From Providencia rustigianii DSM 4541 (GTDB taxonomy: Bacteria > Pseudomonadota > Gammaproteobacteria > Enterobacterales > Enterobacteriaceae), in NCBI RefSeq assembly GCF_000156395.1, contig NZ_GG703819.1, positions 627,813-691,812 of the forward strand: 64,000 bases of DNA. Reading direction: 5' to 3'. Below the pieces are notes generated by a model that saw only the letters and a list, made by a program, of their open reading frames with translations, was not told the origin of the DNA and searched no databases. How positions within the stretch are numbered: position 1 is the stretch's first letter; each line of letters begins with the position of its first letter. Both the position numbers and the translations under genes were made by a program. Positions 45,069-55,134 of this stretch are shown piece after piece.

Positions 45069-47330
45069 TTAAAAACGCACCTGCCCACCAAGCATATAAC
45101 TGCGCCCTCTTCCTGTCTCATTATTTCGACCACGCTCCTCCATGATGGCACCTGAATTTGCACGATTTAAAACATCCGTATAATTTTCGTTTGTCAGGTT
45201 ATTAATGGTCATCATTAACTTAAAGTTTTTATTAATTTCATAGTCTGCGTACAGATCGACAATAGTGGGTTGTTTCTCATATTTTTCCGTCATTGCATCC
45301 CCATTCATATCTCCATCAGGTATCGGGCTAATGCGCTTAGAAGGCCCCGTCCATGTAATTGCAGAACCTATTGTGAGCTTCTCATCAAATAAACGTACGC
45401 CAGTATCTAAAGTGACATAATATTCAGGAAGTTGAGTAAAATCGCCTGCACTAAACACCGAGGTACTATTGATAGAAACTGGTTGCTTTCCTGATTCCTG
45501 AGTATAGGAAACCATCGAATAAAATACCCCTGCATCATAGTTAGCTTGCAGCTCATAACCTCGTAAATTAACATCACGAGGATCGTTCACGTACATGTCT
45601 GCACGTTGAAAAATATCAGGATTTTCTTTATTCCAAACATCATCATTAATTAAACACCAATCAAATTCTTCCTGTGAAGTTGCACGACACAGCATAAATG
45701 ATTTGCTGGTAATGTAATCCTTAATATGTGTATGGAACCATAGAGCTTTCAGATTAAATTGATCCCCTTCCACTATGAAATCAGGCTTAAAACTATTAAA
45801 ACCAATTTGCCAAGTTTTCGATTTTTCCCCTTTTAGGAACGGATTCATACTCTGCCCTCCATTTTGTGAAAAAAAGACTTCTTGGGAATTAGGTGCACGC
45901 ATCGAATGAGCATAACTCACGAAAGGCTGAAACTCCGGAATAATTTGAGCTGAAATCAATATCCCAGGATTAATACCACTTTCTCGTAGATCTAATGTAC
46001 TTGCCTCTTGTGGGAAGCATTTTTCCGTTGCATCACAAGCTGGCTTATAACCTTTAACTCTGTAATTAAGGTAATTGAGGTCAAAAGTCGCCGTATAAAT
46101 ATCGTACTTCGCCTCAAATTGGGTATACAGACTCGCAATATCTTGTGTGCCACTAGGTGAAAAAGGGTTATAGATAATCGTATTTGGATCTTCAACTGGT
46201 TGTGTAATTTTTTGGTACTTGGTTTTCATGAGTTTCGAACCCAATTGCCATTTAAAATCTGCATCTCCATAAGAAAAATGGCTAGTATTGGAGAGATTAA
46301 TACTGTCTGATTTATTTTCAGACTCTGCATTCTTTAGCGCTCCACCAATGGGATCACCTTGGAATTTTTGCGTGTTATATCCATGGCTCGCTAACAGCTC
46401 TACATCAATAAGTTCGTTTATTGGCGTATATTTGTATTTAAGATAATAATCTTCACTATTAATTTTTCGGCTAGTTAATTTATTCTGTAAAAAACGACCA
46501 CTAAATTCTAATTCATGGCTGTCATTTGGCTTATATTTTAATTTTGCTAGTTGGGATTGAGGTTTCTGTTTAAATGTTGGATCGGTAGCAAACTCATCCG
46601 TATCAAAACCATCACCATTCTTATAGCTTCCAGGAATATTATGCCCACTAACAGCAATTAATCCGCCTAAATAACCATCATCTTCATTTAATAATGTTTT
46701 CCCTGCAACGGAAACCATCCCATTATAACCAAGACCATTATCTCCCCAGCTTCCTTTGCTCCGTAACCCCCAAAGATTATTTTTAAAAATAACATCATCA
46801 ATGCCGATAGTTCTAAAATTTGAACTTCCTGCTAATGCGTTAATACTATTGCTACCATTTAATTGCCCCTTTTCAACTTCAACTTCAACAATAAAGTTAG
46901 GGTCAATTAATGATCCAAAATCATTACTTGGCTGCATTCCATGAGTATATTTACTGGGTGATATTCCGTAATAGCTCTGGGTAACGCCATCCACCATCAT
47001 ATTGACGCGCCCAAAACCACTAAGTCCACGAATATTGACGTTAATCGTGCCTTGGCTTGCATCCATTTGGGTATAGGTTCCCGGCATGGAACGAATAATT
47101 TTATCCATAGATTGGAGTTTATTTTCGGTTCCAACCGCACTAAACGCCCCCGGTTTTTCCAATGCCTTCACTAATGGAGTCTGTTTTTGTGCGCCAGACA
47201 CTTTCAATTGACTAAAATTAACCACATCATCTTGCTGCTTATTTTGTGGCTGAGTATTTTCAGCCAAAGCGATACCGTGATAGCTAGTGGAAATAACACC
47301 CGCTACCATAATTATTATTTTATTGTTCAT
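45069..47330 (-). CDS. TonB-dependent heme/iron receptor
   Basis: This 753-residue outer-membrane protein has a signal peptide (cut near GIALA), a plug domain (about 50-175) with VNIRGLSGFGRVNMMVDGV, and a beta-barrel ending in GQVRF with a terminal Phe. The stretch HSMRAPNSQEVFF followed by NPFLKGEKS resembles the FRAP and NPNL boxes of heme and haemoglobin receptors. It is the last gene of the ChaN-TonB-oligopeptidase cluster, although a terminator separates it from the oligopeptidase gene. Heme is the favoured ligand but is not proven. Confidence 0.85.
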   Translation of the reverse strand: MNNKIIIMVAGVISTSYHGIALAENTQPQNKQQDDVVNFSQLKVSGAQKQTPLVKALEKPGAFSAVGTENKLQSMDKIIRSMPGTYTQMDASQGTINVNIRGLSGFGRVNMMVDGVTQSYYGISPSKYTHGMQPSNDFGSLIDPNFIVEVEVEKGQLNGSNSINALAGSSNFRTIGIDDVIFKNNLWGLRSKGSWGDNGLGYNGMVSVAGKTLLNEDDGYLGGLIAVSGHNIPGSYKNGDGFDTDEFATDPTFKQKPQSQLAKLKYKPNDSHELEFSGRFLQNKLTSRKINSEDYYLKYKYTPINELIDVELLASHGYNTQKFQGDPIGGALKNAESENKSDSINLSNTSHFSYGDADFKWQLGSKLMKTKYQKITQPVEDPNTIIYNPFSPSGTQDIASLYTQFEAKYDIYTATFDLNYLNYRVKGYKPACDATEKCFPQEASTLDLRESGINPGILISAQIIPEFQPFVSYAHSMRAPNSQEVFFSQNGGQSMNPFLKGEKSKTWQIGFNSFKPDFIVEGDQFNLKALWFHTHIKDYITSKSFMLCRATSQEEFDWCLINDDVWNKENPDIFQRADMYVNDPRDVNLRGYELQANYDAGVFYSMVSYTQESGKQPVSINSTSVFSAGDFTQLPEYYVTLDTGVRLFDEKLTIGSAITWTGPSKRISPIPDGDMNGDAMTEKYEKQPTIVDLYADYEINKNFKLMMTINNLTNENYTDVLNRANSGAIMEERGRNNETGRGRSYMLGGQVRF

Positions 47331-47399
47331 AAACCATTCCTGTAAACGTACTGATTAAACAGTCGCTCACACTGCCAACACAGAATAAATAAATTTCTG

Positions 47400-47446
47400 T
47401 GAAAAAGGCCAGCAACAATATGCGATAAATAATGTTACTGACCTTT
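47400..47446 (-). terminator. Terminator between oligopeptidase and receptor
   Basis: Arms AAGGCCAGCAACA and TGTTACTGACCTT (one mismatch) form a stem with T-rich sequence after it on the minus strand. It may lower expression of the receptor gene or give it a separate transcript. Confidence 0.7.
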
Positions 47447-47467
47447 AATTACCTTATGGGTAAATTA

Positions 47468-49600
47468 TTATTTTAAATTTGGGAAATACTTTGGCTTATC
47501 TTCAAGCATAAGAATAAAACTGTACTCTCTTGCAATATCATCCAATGCATTAAAACGACCTGATTTTCCACCATGCCCTGCATTCATATTGGTTTCCAAC
47601 AACAGTAATGAATTACCCTGTTTGACATCTCTTAATTTAGCTACCCATTTTGCGGGCTCCCAATATTGCACTTGGGAATCATGTAAACCGGTAGTCACTA
47701 ATATATGAGGATATTGCTGAGCTTTAATATTGTCATACGGACTATAGGCCTTAATTCGCCAATAATCGGCTTCATTTTCAGGATTACCCCACTCATCATA
47801 TTCCCCCGTGGTTAACGGAATTGATGGGTCTAACATTGTAGTCACCACATCTACAAATGGCACAGCAGAGACAACACCTTCATATAGCTCTGGGGCCATA
47901 TTAACCACGGCACCCATTAATAAACCACCGGCACTTCCGCCCATCGCATAGACATGGCCTTGCTCACCATAACCTTGAGATAACAATGCCTTGGTTGCAT
48001 CAATAAAATCAGTGAACGTGTTCATCTTATGAACTGTTTTGCCCTGTATATACCAGTTTTTGCCTAAATCGCCACCACCACGAATATGCGCGATAGCGTA
48101 AACAAATCCACGATCCAGTAAAGATAAACGAGAAGAGCTAAATGAGGGATCGATACCATAACCGTAAGCGCCATATCCATAGATTAATAATGGATTTTTA
48201 CCTGCTTTAAACAAATCTTTACGATAAACCAGTGAAACTGGAACTTTTACTCCATCTTGAGCTTCCACCCAAATGCGTTCACTTTGATAATTGGCTTTAT
48301 CAAAATTTTTCACTTCTTCTTGCTTTAAGAGAGTACGTTCTTGAGTCAGCATATTAATTTCATACACTGAAGACGGTGTTGTCATGGATGAATAACCATA
48401 ACGTAATGTGTCAGTATCTGGCTCTGGATTGTTGCTAATCCATGCCATATACGTTGGGTCATCAAAAGTGACTGAGCTTTCTTTGTGGGTTAGCCAGCTA
48501 ATTTGACGAATATTGACCAACCCATTTTGGCGTTCTTCGACAACTAACCAGTTATTAAATAATGAAAAATCTTCTAAATCCACTTCATCACGCGGGGCAA
48601 TAAAGCTCACCCATGGTGCCGTTTCGCTATCAGCGATGTATAACCCGAATAATGGATGCTGGTGATTAGAACGAATATAAAACTTGCCATTAAAATGGTC
48701 TGGATAATATTCCACACCCACTTGACGTGTTTGTAAAATTTTAGCCTCAAGATTAGGTTTATTGGCATCAATTAAACGATATTCCGACGTTTCCGTACTG
48801 GTGATCCCAATCAGAATATAATCTTTTGACGTCGATTTAGCTAAGCTGACGTAAAAAGTATCATCTTTCTCTTCATACACGACAGTATCGTCAGATTGCT
48901 TAGTCCCATATTGGTGCTTAACAACTTGATAAGGCAGTAATGTCTGTATGTCTTTATTCACATAAAACAGCGTACGATTATCATTCGCCCAAACAATATT
49001 GCCGGAAGTATTCACCAGCACATTTTCTTGCCATTTTGGGTCATCAATCTTACGGAAAGAAACGCCATAATCATTGCGTCCTTGTCGGTCCTCTGCAATG
49101 GCTAACGTCGTATTGTCTGGCGAAATAGCCAACGCCCCCATACGATAATATTCCACACCTTCTGCACGCTGGTTACCATCAACCAATACCGTCCATTCTT
49201 CTTGGCTGTCAATTGGACGCCGTTCATAAATTGGATAATTTTTACCCGACACCACTCTTGAACGGTAGGTATAACCATTAAAATTATAAGGAACCGATTC
49301 ATCATCCTGCTTTACTCGAGAAAATAGCTCGTCATAAATTTCTTTTTTTAGTGGTTCACCTAATGCGAGTTGTTGCTCGGTATAGGCATTTTCTTGATTT
49401 AGATATTCAATAATCTCAGGGGACTCACGTTTATCATCCCTTAGCCAGTAATAATTATCGACACGAACATCCCCATGGGTTGTGATCGTGTAAGGCTGTT
49501 TTTTTGCTATTGGAGCTGGCATTCTATCCTCCGCAGCGCTCATGGCTGCATATAAACCAAAAAATGTAATTACACAAAATTTTGCGATTTTGTTACGCAT
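47468..49600 (-). CDS. Oligopeptidase B with signal peptide
   Basis: A 710-residue prolyl-oligopeptidase-family enzyme. The beta-propeller domain is followed by the hydrolase domain with the Ser in GGSAGGLLMG, the Asp in TGLHDSQVQYWEP and His676 in NAGHGGKSGR. The TTGEYDEWGNP loop fits oligopeptidase B, which cuts after Lys and Arg. Unlike E. coli PtrB (cytoplasmic), it starts with a clear signal peptide (MRNKIAKFCVITFFGLYAAM, cut near MSAAE), so it should act in the periplasm. It sits between tonB and the receptor, which suggests it processes peptides or haemoproteins during iron capture. Confidence 0.9.
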   Translation of the reverse strand: MRNKIAKFCVITFFGLYAAMSAAEDRMPAPIAKKQPYTITTHGDVRVDNYYWLRDDKRESPEIIEYLNQENAYTEQQLALGEPLKKEIYDELFSRVKQDDESVPYNFNGYTYRSRVVSGKNYPIYERRPIDSQEEWTVLVDGNQRAEGVEYYRMGALAISPDNTTLAIAEDRQGRNDYGVSFRKIDDPKWQENVLVNTSGNIVWANDNRTLFYVNKDIQTLLPYQVVKHQYGTKQSDDTVVYEEKDDTFYVSLAKSTSKDYILIGITSTETSEYRLIDANKPNLEAKILQTRQVGVEYYPDHFNGKFYIRSNHQHPLFGLYIADSETAPWVSFIAPRDEVDLEDFSLFNNWLVVEERQNGLVNIRQISWLTHKESSVTFDDPTYMAWISNNPEPDTDTLRYGYSSMTTPSSVYEINMLTQERTLLKQEEVKNFDKANYQSERIWVEAQDGVKVPVSLVYRKDLFKAGKNPLLIYGYGAYGYGIDPSFSSSRLSLLDRGFVYAIAHIRGGGDLGKNWYIQGKTVHKMNTFTDFIDATKALLSQGYGEQGHVYAMGGSAGGLLMGAVVNMAPELYEGVVSAVPFVDVVTTMLDPSIPLTTGEYDEWGNPENEADYWRIKAYSPYDNIKAQQYPHILVTTGLHDSQVQYWEPAKWVAKLRDVKQGNSLLLLETNMNAGHGGKSGRFNALDDIAREYSFILMLEDKPKYFPNLK

Positions 49601-49612
49601 AGTTTATCCAAT

Positions 49613-50419
49613 CTATTTTTCATTAAGAGTAAAATCAATAGGCATTCTGACCGTCACCCGACCATTTTTTAATATTTCTGACGGTGGAAGTGGTAATGGC
49701 GCCGCTCTTGATAAAACTTGCTGTGCTTCCCTATCTAAAGAACGTGTTCCTGAAGATGTCATTAACTCGCTATCGAGTAATATTCCTTGAGGATCAACCG
49801 TAAAAATAACCACGGGTTTACCCACTCGACTTCGACGTCCCGCATCTTCTGGGTAGCGCTTATATTTATTCAATTTTCCCAGCACCTGTGCTTCCCACTG
49901 TTTCCTTGCATCATCTTCAGATTGAGATTGGCTATTAAATTCCGCAGCAATTTGATGACTCTGTAAAGGCGCTGCTGCATCACTCGTTACAGGTGCATCA
50001 TGAGCTTTCGAATCTGTCGTTTGTACCTTTTCTTCTGTCGGTTGCTGTTCACGCTTTTGTTTTTTAACCTCAGGTTTTGGTTTTTTATTGACCGCCTGCG
50101 TCACCAAAACTTCTGCTTGGTCATTCTTCGGTAATGCTGGGAGATCCACCTCTTCCGCTTGGGCTTGATGGGATTCACTCGCAACGGAAAGCTCCTGAAC
50201 TTGCCCGATATTCACTTCGGTTAATTTTTCAGCCTGTGCTTCGATAGATAGCTCCATTACCACCGATGGCGCAGGTAATGATTCGTCCCAGCGCGCATTG
50301 TGAGTGTTCCAAATAAATAAGCCCACAATGGCAATGTGCAAAGCTATTGCCAATATGAGCCATATTCCCACTCTGGTGGCTCGATTCACATATCCACTTT
50401 CAAACGTTATTGTGCTCAT
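49613..50419 (-). CDS. tonB: TonB-family energy transducer
   Basis: Starting at ATG 50419 the product is 268 residues: one N-terminal membrane helix (LILAIALHIAIVGLFIW), a Pro/Lys/Glu-rich periplasmic linker (about 75-165) and a TonB C-terminal domain with RRSRVGKPVVIFTVDPQGIL and SSGTRSLDREAQQVL. It drives the receptor with energy from ExbBD. It is probably a dedicated second TonB for this cluster; exbBD are not in the window. Confidence 0.92.
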   Translation of the reverse strand: MSTITFESGYVNRATRVGIWLILAIALHIAIVGLFIWNTHNARWDESLPAPSVVMELSIEAQAEKLTEVNIGQVQELSVASESHQAQAEEVDLPALPKNDQAEVLVTQAVNKKPKPEVKKQKREQQPTEEKVQTTDSKAHDAPVTSDAAAPLQSHQIAAEFNSQSQSEDDARKQWEAQVLGKLNKYKRYPEDAGRRSRVGKPVVIFTVDPQGILLDSELMTSSGTRSLDREAQQVLSRAAPLPLPPSEILKNGRVTVRMPIDFTLNEK

Positions 50420-50451
50420 GTTTATCTTACGTATATTCACGAAAATGCAAA

Positions 50452-50466
50452 TGATAATTAATAACG
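50452..50466. promoter_or_regulatory. Weak Fur-like site upstream of tonB
   Basis: TGATAAT plus a partial second half (AATAACG) match 11 of 14 positions of the 7-1-7 Fur model. It lies about 35 bases before the tonB start. Confidence 0.35.
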
Positions 50467-50556
50467 AATGCGAATGGAAATTATTTATTAATAATTATGC
50501 TAATTACTTCACAAAATTAACCTTTTTAAAATCATTGAATTAATGAGGAACCTCAA

Positions 50557-51462
50557 TTATTTAGGTGTGTACCACACATAATCAGCATGTAAATGGTCAA
50601 TTTCCTCTCCCTCTTCAGAAATAATCAATACCTTCAAAGGCTCATTAGGCGCTAAATCTTGCACATGCAGAGGGACACCAATAGCCCTTGTGGCATGATA
50701 TCCACCAGCAAATAAGAGCGCAGGTTCAGGTGCATTTAATAAACTTTGCGCCATGGCTCTATCACGTAATTGCTGGATCACTTTCATTTTATTAGCTTGG
50801 TCATCATCGACTTCTCCCCCATGGGAGCGTTTAATGGTGGCAAGGATCAGTTCTTGGACAATTGGCTGAGTTGAATGATTACCACTGAGTGTTGGTGGAT
50901 TATTGTACGCTGTCTTAATTTCATCTGGGTTGAGGTTTGCCGCTAAGACAGGATAAGGCTGGGTGAGCAAATATTTAACTAACTCTCCGTATTGCTCCCA
51001 TGGCCAACCACTATTCCAATGTAATACTTCTTGTAATTTTTCATCTCGAATATATGGGTTACCCTGCATCTGCTTTTGTACATTGCTCACTTTTGCTTGT
51101 TGATTTGGAGTGAACATCTCTAACAATACCGCACCTTGAGGGCGAACCTTGGGTAACTCTTGAGCAAGCCATTGTTCTATGTGGTGATGGTGAATATTGT
51201 CGTGTTTCTCACCAACCACGACCCGAGATGATTCGGCAAGTTGCTGTATCAGTTGCTGAGGTGTTATTGGCTGCCCTGATGCTAAATCAATAATTTTACC
51301 CGTCTGAGTCAGTTCCGGAGCCAATTGAAATGCAGATTTTGGTTTAGCCGCTGTACATCCTAGCTGTGTGAAACTGAAAAGAAGTAACATTCCCAAGCCA
51401 AGAAATGAAGACTTTTTACTGAATAAATTCAAAGAACTTGCTGATATCATTATCTTTTCCAT
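50557..51462 (-). CDS. ChaN-like heme-binding lipoprotein
   Basis: The ATG at 51462 is preferred because an earlier start would fall inside the Fur box. The 301-residue protein has a lipobox in FSFTQLGC, so it is a lipoprotein with Cys near residue 36. The mature part matches the ChaN family: VVVGEKHDNIHHHHIEQWL and LLFAGGYHATR. ChaN of Campylobacter binds heme. It is the first gene of the Fur-controlled cluster. Confidence 0.9.
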   Translation of the reverse strand: MEKIMISASSLNLFSKKSSFLGLGMLLLFSFTQLGCTAAKPKSAFQLAPELTQTGKIIDLASGQPITPQQLIQQLAESSRVVVGEKHDNIHHHHIEQWLAQELPKVRPQGAVLLEMFTPNQQAKVSNVQKQMQGNPYIRDEKLQEVLHWNSGWPWEQYGELVKYLLTQPYPVLAANLNPDEIKTAYNNPPTLSGNHSTQPIVQELILATIKRSHGGEVDDDQANKMKVIQQLRDRAMAQSLLNAPEPALLFAGGYHATRAIGVPLHVQDLAPNEPLKVLIISEEGEEIDHLHADYVWYTPK

Positions 51463-51492
51463 ATTTTTAATTTTGAAGTCATTAAAAATACA

Positions 51493-51511
51493 GATAATGA
51501 GAATCATTTTC
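51493..51511 (-). promoter_or_regulatory. Fur box
   Basis: GATAATGAGAATCATTTTC differs from the 19-base consensus GATAATGATAATCATTATC at two positions. It is centred about 40 bases upstream of the ChaN-like start, so Fe-Fur should repress this cluster when iron is plentiful. Confidence 0.9.
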
Positions 51512-51523
51512 AAATAAAAAAGA

Positions 51524-51553
51524 CTCCCATTACGAATAATGGAAGCCTTTATA
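51524..51553 (-). terminator. Terminator of maeB
   Basis: An imperfect stem around a TTCG-type loop (TCCATTA / TAATGGGA, extended with AAAGG and CTTT) is followed on the minus strand by a T-run, about 30 bases after the maeB stop. Confidence 0.7.
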
Positions 51554-51578
51554 TTATGATTTGATTATTAATCAATCA

Positions 51579-53858
51579 TTAAAGTGGATTTGTTTGCGCC
51601 TCAATTGCCGCTAACGCAACCATGTTAACTATACGACGAACAGAAGCGATTGGAGTCAGAATATGAACAGGTTTTGAAACACCCATAAGTACTGGACCAA
51701 CCGTCACACCATCAGAGCTGGTGACTCGCAATAAGTTATAGCTAATACGTGCAGCTTCCATATTTGGCATGATCAACAAGTTTGCCGAACCTTTCAGTGG
51801 GCTATCAGGCATCACATCTTTACGGATTGATTCAATCAATGCCGCATCCGCATGCATTTCACCATCAATTTCTAGATTAGGCTCACGAGCCTTCACTAAC
51901 GCTAAAGTATCACGCATTTTTTGTGCTGAGCTGCAATCGGAAGAGCCAAAGCTAGAACGAGATAGTAATGCGACTTTTGGTTCGATACCAAAACGACGAA
52001 CAGTATCAGCAGCCATAATCGTGATTTCAGCTAACTCTTCTGGCGTTGGATCTTCATTCACATACGTATCGGCAATAAATGTATTTCCGGTTGGTAATAA
52101 CAGCGCATTCATTGCCCCTGCCGCATGTACACCCTCGCGGAAACCGAACAAGTCTTTGACGATATTATAGTGCTCACTATAGCTGCCGACAGAGCCACAG
52201 ATCATACCATCCGCTTCACCGCGCAGTACCATGATCCCACCGATAATGGTTGGATTACCAATGACGGCACGACGAGCCATTTCTTGAGATACGCCACGGC
52301 GCTTCATCACTTGGTAATACTCTTGCCAATACTCTTTGAAACGTGGGTCATTTTCGTTATTGACGACTTCAAAGTCTTTTCCTAACTCAATGTGTAAGCC
52401 CAGTTTCTGAATACGCATTTCGATAACGCTTGGACGACCAATCAAAATTGGGAATGCTAAACCGAGAGAAACTAATTCTTGAGTCGCATGCAGTACGCGC
52501 TCTTCTTCCCCTTCGGCTAATACAATGCGTTTCACTTCTTTTTTTGCTTGGGAGAAGATTGGCTTCATGAATAAGTTTGTTTTATGAACAAACTGGTTCA
52601 GTTTTTCTACATAAGCATCTAAATCTGCGATTGGGCGTGTTGCCACACCTGAATCCATTGCCGCTTTCGCAACAGCAGGGGCAATTTTAACAATTAGGCG
52701 AGGGTCAAACGGCTTAGGAATAATATATTCAGGACCAAAGAATAGGTCTTGGTTACCGTAAGCGGAAGCAACTTCTTCACTTTGCTCTGCAAGTGCTAAA
52801 TCAGCGATCGCGTAGACACACGCTAGCTTCATCTCCTCGTTAATCGTTGTTGCGCCGACATCTAACGCACCGCGGAAAATGAATGGGAAGCACAGCACGT
52901 TATTCACTTGGTTTGGATAATCTGAACGACCGGTACAAATTATCGCGTCTGGACGCACTTCTTTTGCTAACGGCGGTAATATTTCTGGTTCTGGGTTCGC
53001 TAAAGCTAAAATTAATGGATCTTTCGCCATGGTTTTCACCATTTCTGGCGTTAAAAGGCGAGGTCCCGAGCAACCAAGGAAAATATCAGCATCAGGGATC
53101 GCATCCGCTAATGTACGTTGGCCATTATCGTCAATCGCATAAGCCGCTTTTGTCGCATCCATTTTTTCATCGCGACCTTTGTAAATAACCCCTTTGGAGT
53201 CACATACCGTGATATTTTCGCGTTTCAGACCTAATGCAACTAATAAATTCATGCAAGCAATTGAAGCTGCGCCTGCGCCTGATACCACTAAGCGCACATC
53301 GCCAATATCTTTTTTAACAATACGTAATCCGTTAATGACTGCGGCGGTACAAATAATTGCAGTGCCATGTTGGTCATCATGGAAAACGGGAATATTCATC
53401 CGCTCACGCAATTTTTGCTCAATATAAAAACACTCGGGTGCTTTTATATCTTCTAAGTTAATCCCGCCAAACGTTGGCTCAAGTGAAGCAATAATATCAA
53501 TTAATTTGTCAGGGTCAGTTTCATCAACTTCGATATCGAAAACATCAATGCCAGAGAACTTTTTAAACAATACCCCTTTTCCTTCCATGACCGGCTTACC
53601 AGCCAAGGCACCGATATTCCCTAAACCAAGAACAGCCGTTCCATTGGAGATAACCCCTACAAGGTTACCTTTCGCTGTATAACGGTATGCTTTCAGTGGA
53701 TCTTCCGCTATTTCAAGGCAAGGCACAGCAACACCCGGTGAATAAGCGAGTGCGAGATCGCGCTGAGTGGTTAAAGGTTTAGTGGGGACTACAGTAATTT
53801 TCCCAGGATGTGGAAACTCATGAAAATCGAGAGCACTTTGTTTTAACTTATCATCCAT
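51579..53858 (-). CDS. maeB: NADP-dependent malic enzyme
   Basis: The ATG at 53858 gives 759 residues, the length of E. coli MaeB, with AAGGA seven bases upstream. The N-terminal malic-enzyme part has the DLALAYSPGVAVPCLEI and FHDDQHGTA motifs and an NADP fold with VVSGAGAASIACMNLL. The C-terminal third (about 430-759) is a phosphotransacetylase-like regulatory domain with ASVRRIVNMVALAA. It turns malate into pyruvate and NADPH. Confidence 0.97.
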   Translation of the reverse strand: MDDKLKQSALDFHEFPHPGKITVVPTKPLTTQRDLALAYSPGVAVPCLEIAEDPLKAYRYTAKGNLVGVISNGTAVLGLGNIGALAGKPVMEGKGVLFKKFSGIDVFDIEVDETDPDKLIDIIASLEPTFGGINLEDIKAPECFYIEQKLRERMNIPVFHDDQHGTAIICTAAVINGLRIVKKDIGDVRLVVSGAGAASIACMNLLVALGLKRENITVCDSKGVIYKGRDEKMDATKAAYAIDDNGQRTLADAIPDADIFLGCSGPRLLTPEMVKTMAKDPLILALANPEPEILPPLAKEVRPDAIICTGRSDYPNQVNNVLCFPFIFRGALDVGATTINEEMKLACVYAIADLALAEQSEEVASAYGNQDLFFGPEYIIPKPFDPRLIVKIAPAVAKAAMDSGVATRPIADLDAYVEKLNQFVHKTNLFMKPIFSQAKKEVKRIVLAEGEEERVLHATQELVSLGLAFPILIGRPSVIEMRIQKLGLHIELGKDFEVVNNENDPRFKEYWQEYYQVMKRRGVSQEMARRAVIGNPTIIGGIMVLRGEADGMICGSVGSYSEHYNIVKDLFGFREGVHAAGAMNALLLPTGNTFIADTYVNEDPTPEELAEITIMAADTVRRFGIEPKVALLSRSSFGSSDCSSAQKMRDTLALVKAREPNLEIDGEMHADAALIESIRKDVMPDSPLKGSANLLIMPNMEAARISYNLLRVTSSDGVTVGPVLMGVSKPVHILTPIASVRRIVNMVALAAIEAQTNPL

Positions 53859-54309
53859 CATCAAGTCCTTTCAAAATTGGTAAGGTAACAGCCATCACAG
53901 TATAAACACATCTTGTTAGCAAATCATGATCATGCCTATGATTTCCAGAAAAATCTCTCAATTACAATGAACTCTATACACTTTTCTTAAAAAATTTAAA
54001 GTGAAAATCCTATACGGATGCTGGAATGTTATTAATATTTATTAATAGCATTCCTAAAAGGCAATTTATTTTTCTACATCTTAGTTATTATTCTTTCGAA
54101 ATTAATGTATTATTAAAACGCTCTAAACATCCATTAATCATTAAAAATACTTGAACTTATAAAATCCATTCATTTATTTATGATAATACAAAAATAATTA
54201 ACATCTGAATTAAGACTTTAGAAACTCATAGAATTTAAATTAATTGAATTTAAACCAGATTAACAATTGTTAATCTAAAAAATATCAAGACATAAAAAAG
54301 GAACCCTCT
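53859..54309. other. AT-rich intergenic interval
   Basis: About 450 bases between divergent genes. The promoters of maeB and of the response regulator must be here. TTAACAATTGTTAA at 54260-54273 is a perfect 14-bp palindrome about 37 bases before the regulator start and could be an operator. No gene is seen. Confidence 0.5.
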
Positions 54310-54930
54310 ATGTCTAATCACACCGTTATGATCATTGATGAACACCCTATAATTAGGTTTGGACTATCCCAACTGATAAATACTGCAACTGATTTTCACG
54401 TCACTGATGAAGTCTGTAATTGTAAAGAAGCCTTAAATATAGCCACTACAAAACAGCCTAAAATGATTCTGATAGATACCATAATCCATGGTAATAAAAC
54501 CTTTGAAACAATTAGGTTACTACGCAAGCATTGCACTAGCAGTTATCTATTAGTCTTGTCTCTGTCTACCATGAAAACCGATATTTACTCCGCAATAGAC
54601 GCCGGTGCTCAAGGCTATTTATTAAAAAATAGTGAACTCGACATGCTGATTAATAGTATGAAAAAAGCCATCGAAGGGCATCACGTCTTTAGTGAAAAAG
54701 TATATCAACATTTAATTACTCGACATCAATCAAAAGATCCACTCTCAACATTAACTCGAAGAGAATGTGAAATATTACACGAGATGGCTGCTGGATTAAA
54801 AAACAGAGAAATCTCTCAGCTACTTTTTATTTCAGAGGAAACAGTCAAAGTCCATATTCGAAATGTTTTAAAAAAATTACGTGTTCGTTCAAGGTTAGAG
54901 GCTAGCTTAATATACATGCGATCAAAATAA
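54310..54930 (+). CDS. NarL/NarP-family response regulator
   Basis: The 206-residue protein has a receiver domain (about 1-120) with acidic pair D10-E11, phospho-acceptor D56 and Lys in YLLKNSE, then a LuxR-type helix-turn-helix with LTRRECEILHEMAAGLKNRE and ISEETVKVHIRNVLKKLRVR. The AIDAGAQGYLLK, VFSEKVYQHL and C-terminal blocks are close to NarP. The region after D56 (IIHGNKTFETI) is unlike NarP, so it may answer another signal. No sensor kinase is adjacent. It stands where E. coli has narQ-acrD. Confidence 0.85.
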   Translation: MSNHTVMIIDEHPIIRFGLSQLINTATDFHVTDEVCNCKEALNIATTKQPKMILIDTIIHGNKTFETIRLLRKHCTSSYLLVLSLSTMKTDIYSAIDAGAQGYLLKNSELDMLINSMKKAIEGHHVFSEKVYQHLITRHQSKDPLSTLTRRECEILHEMAAGLKNREISQLLFISEETVKVHIRNVLKKLRVRSRLEASLIYMRSK

Positions 54931-55134
54931 TTATATTAAATAATATATTTTTTAATATAATCGCCATTAATAATATTTAATCATCCATATAGTATTATGA
55001 ATATTAACGTCTCAATATTAATTATTATATCAATTAGTTTTTTAATTAATCTTTTCTATTCAAAGGGGTAGACCATATTTGTATTTTCCAGCATTATGTA
55101 TGGCACACATTGTTAGCCATCAGAGGAAAATGAC

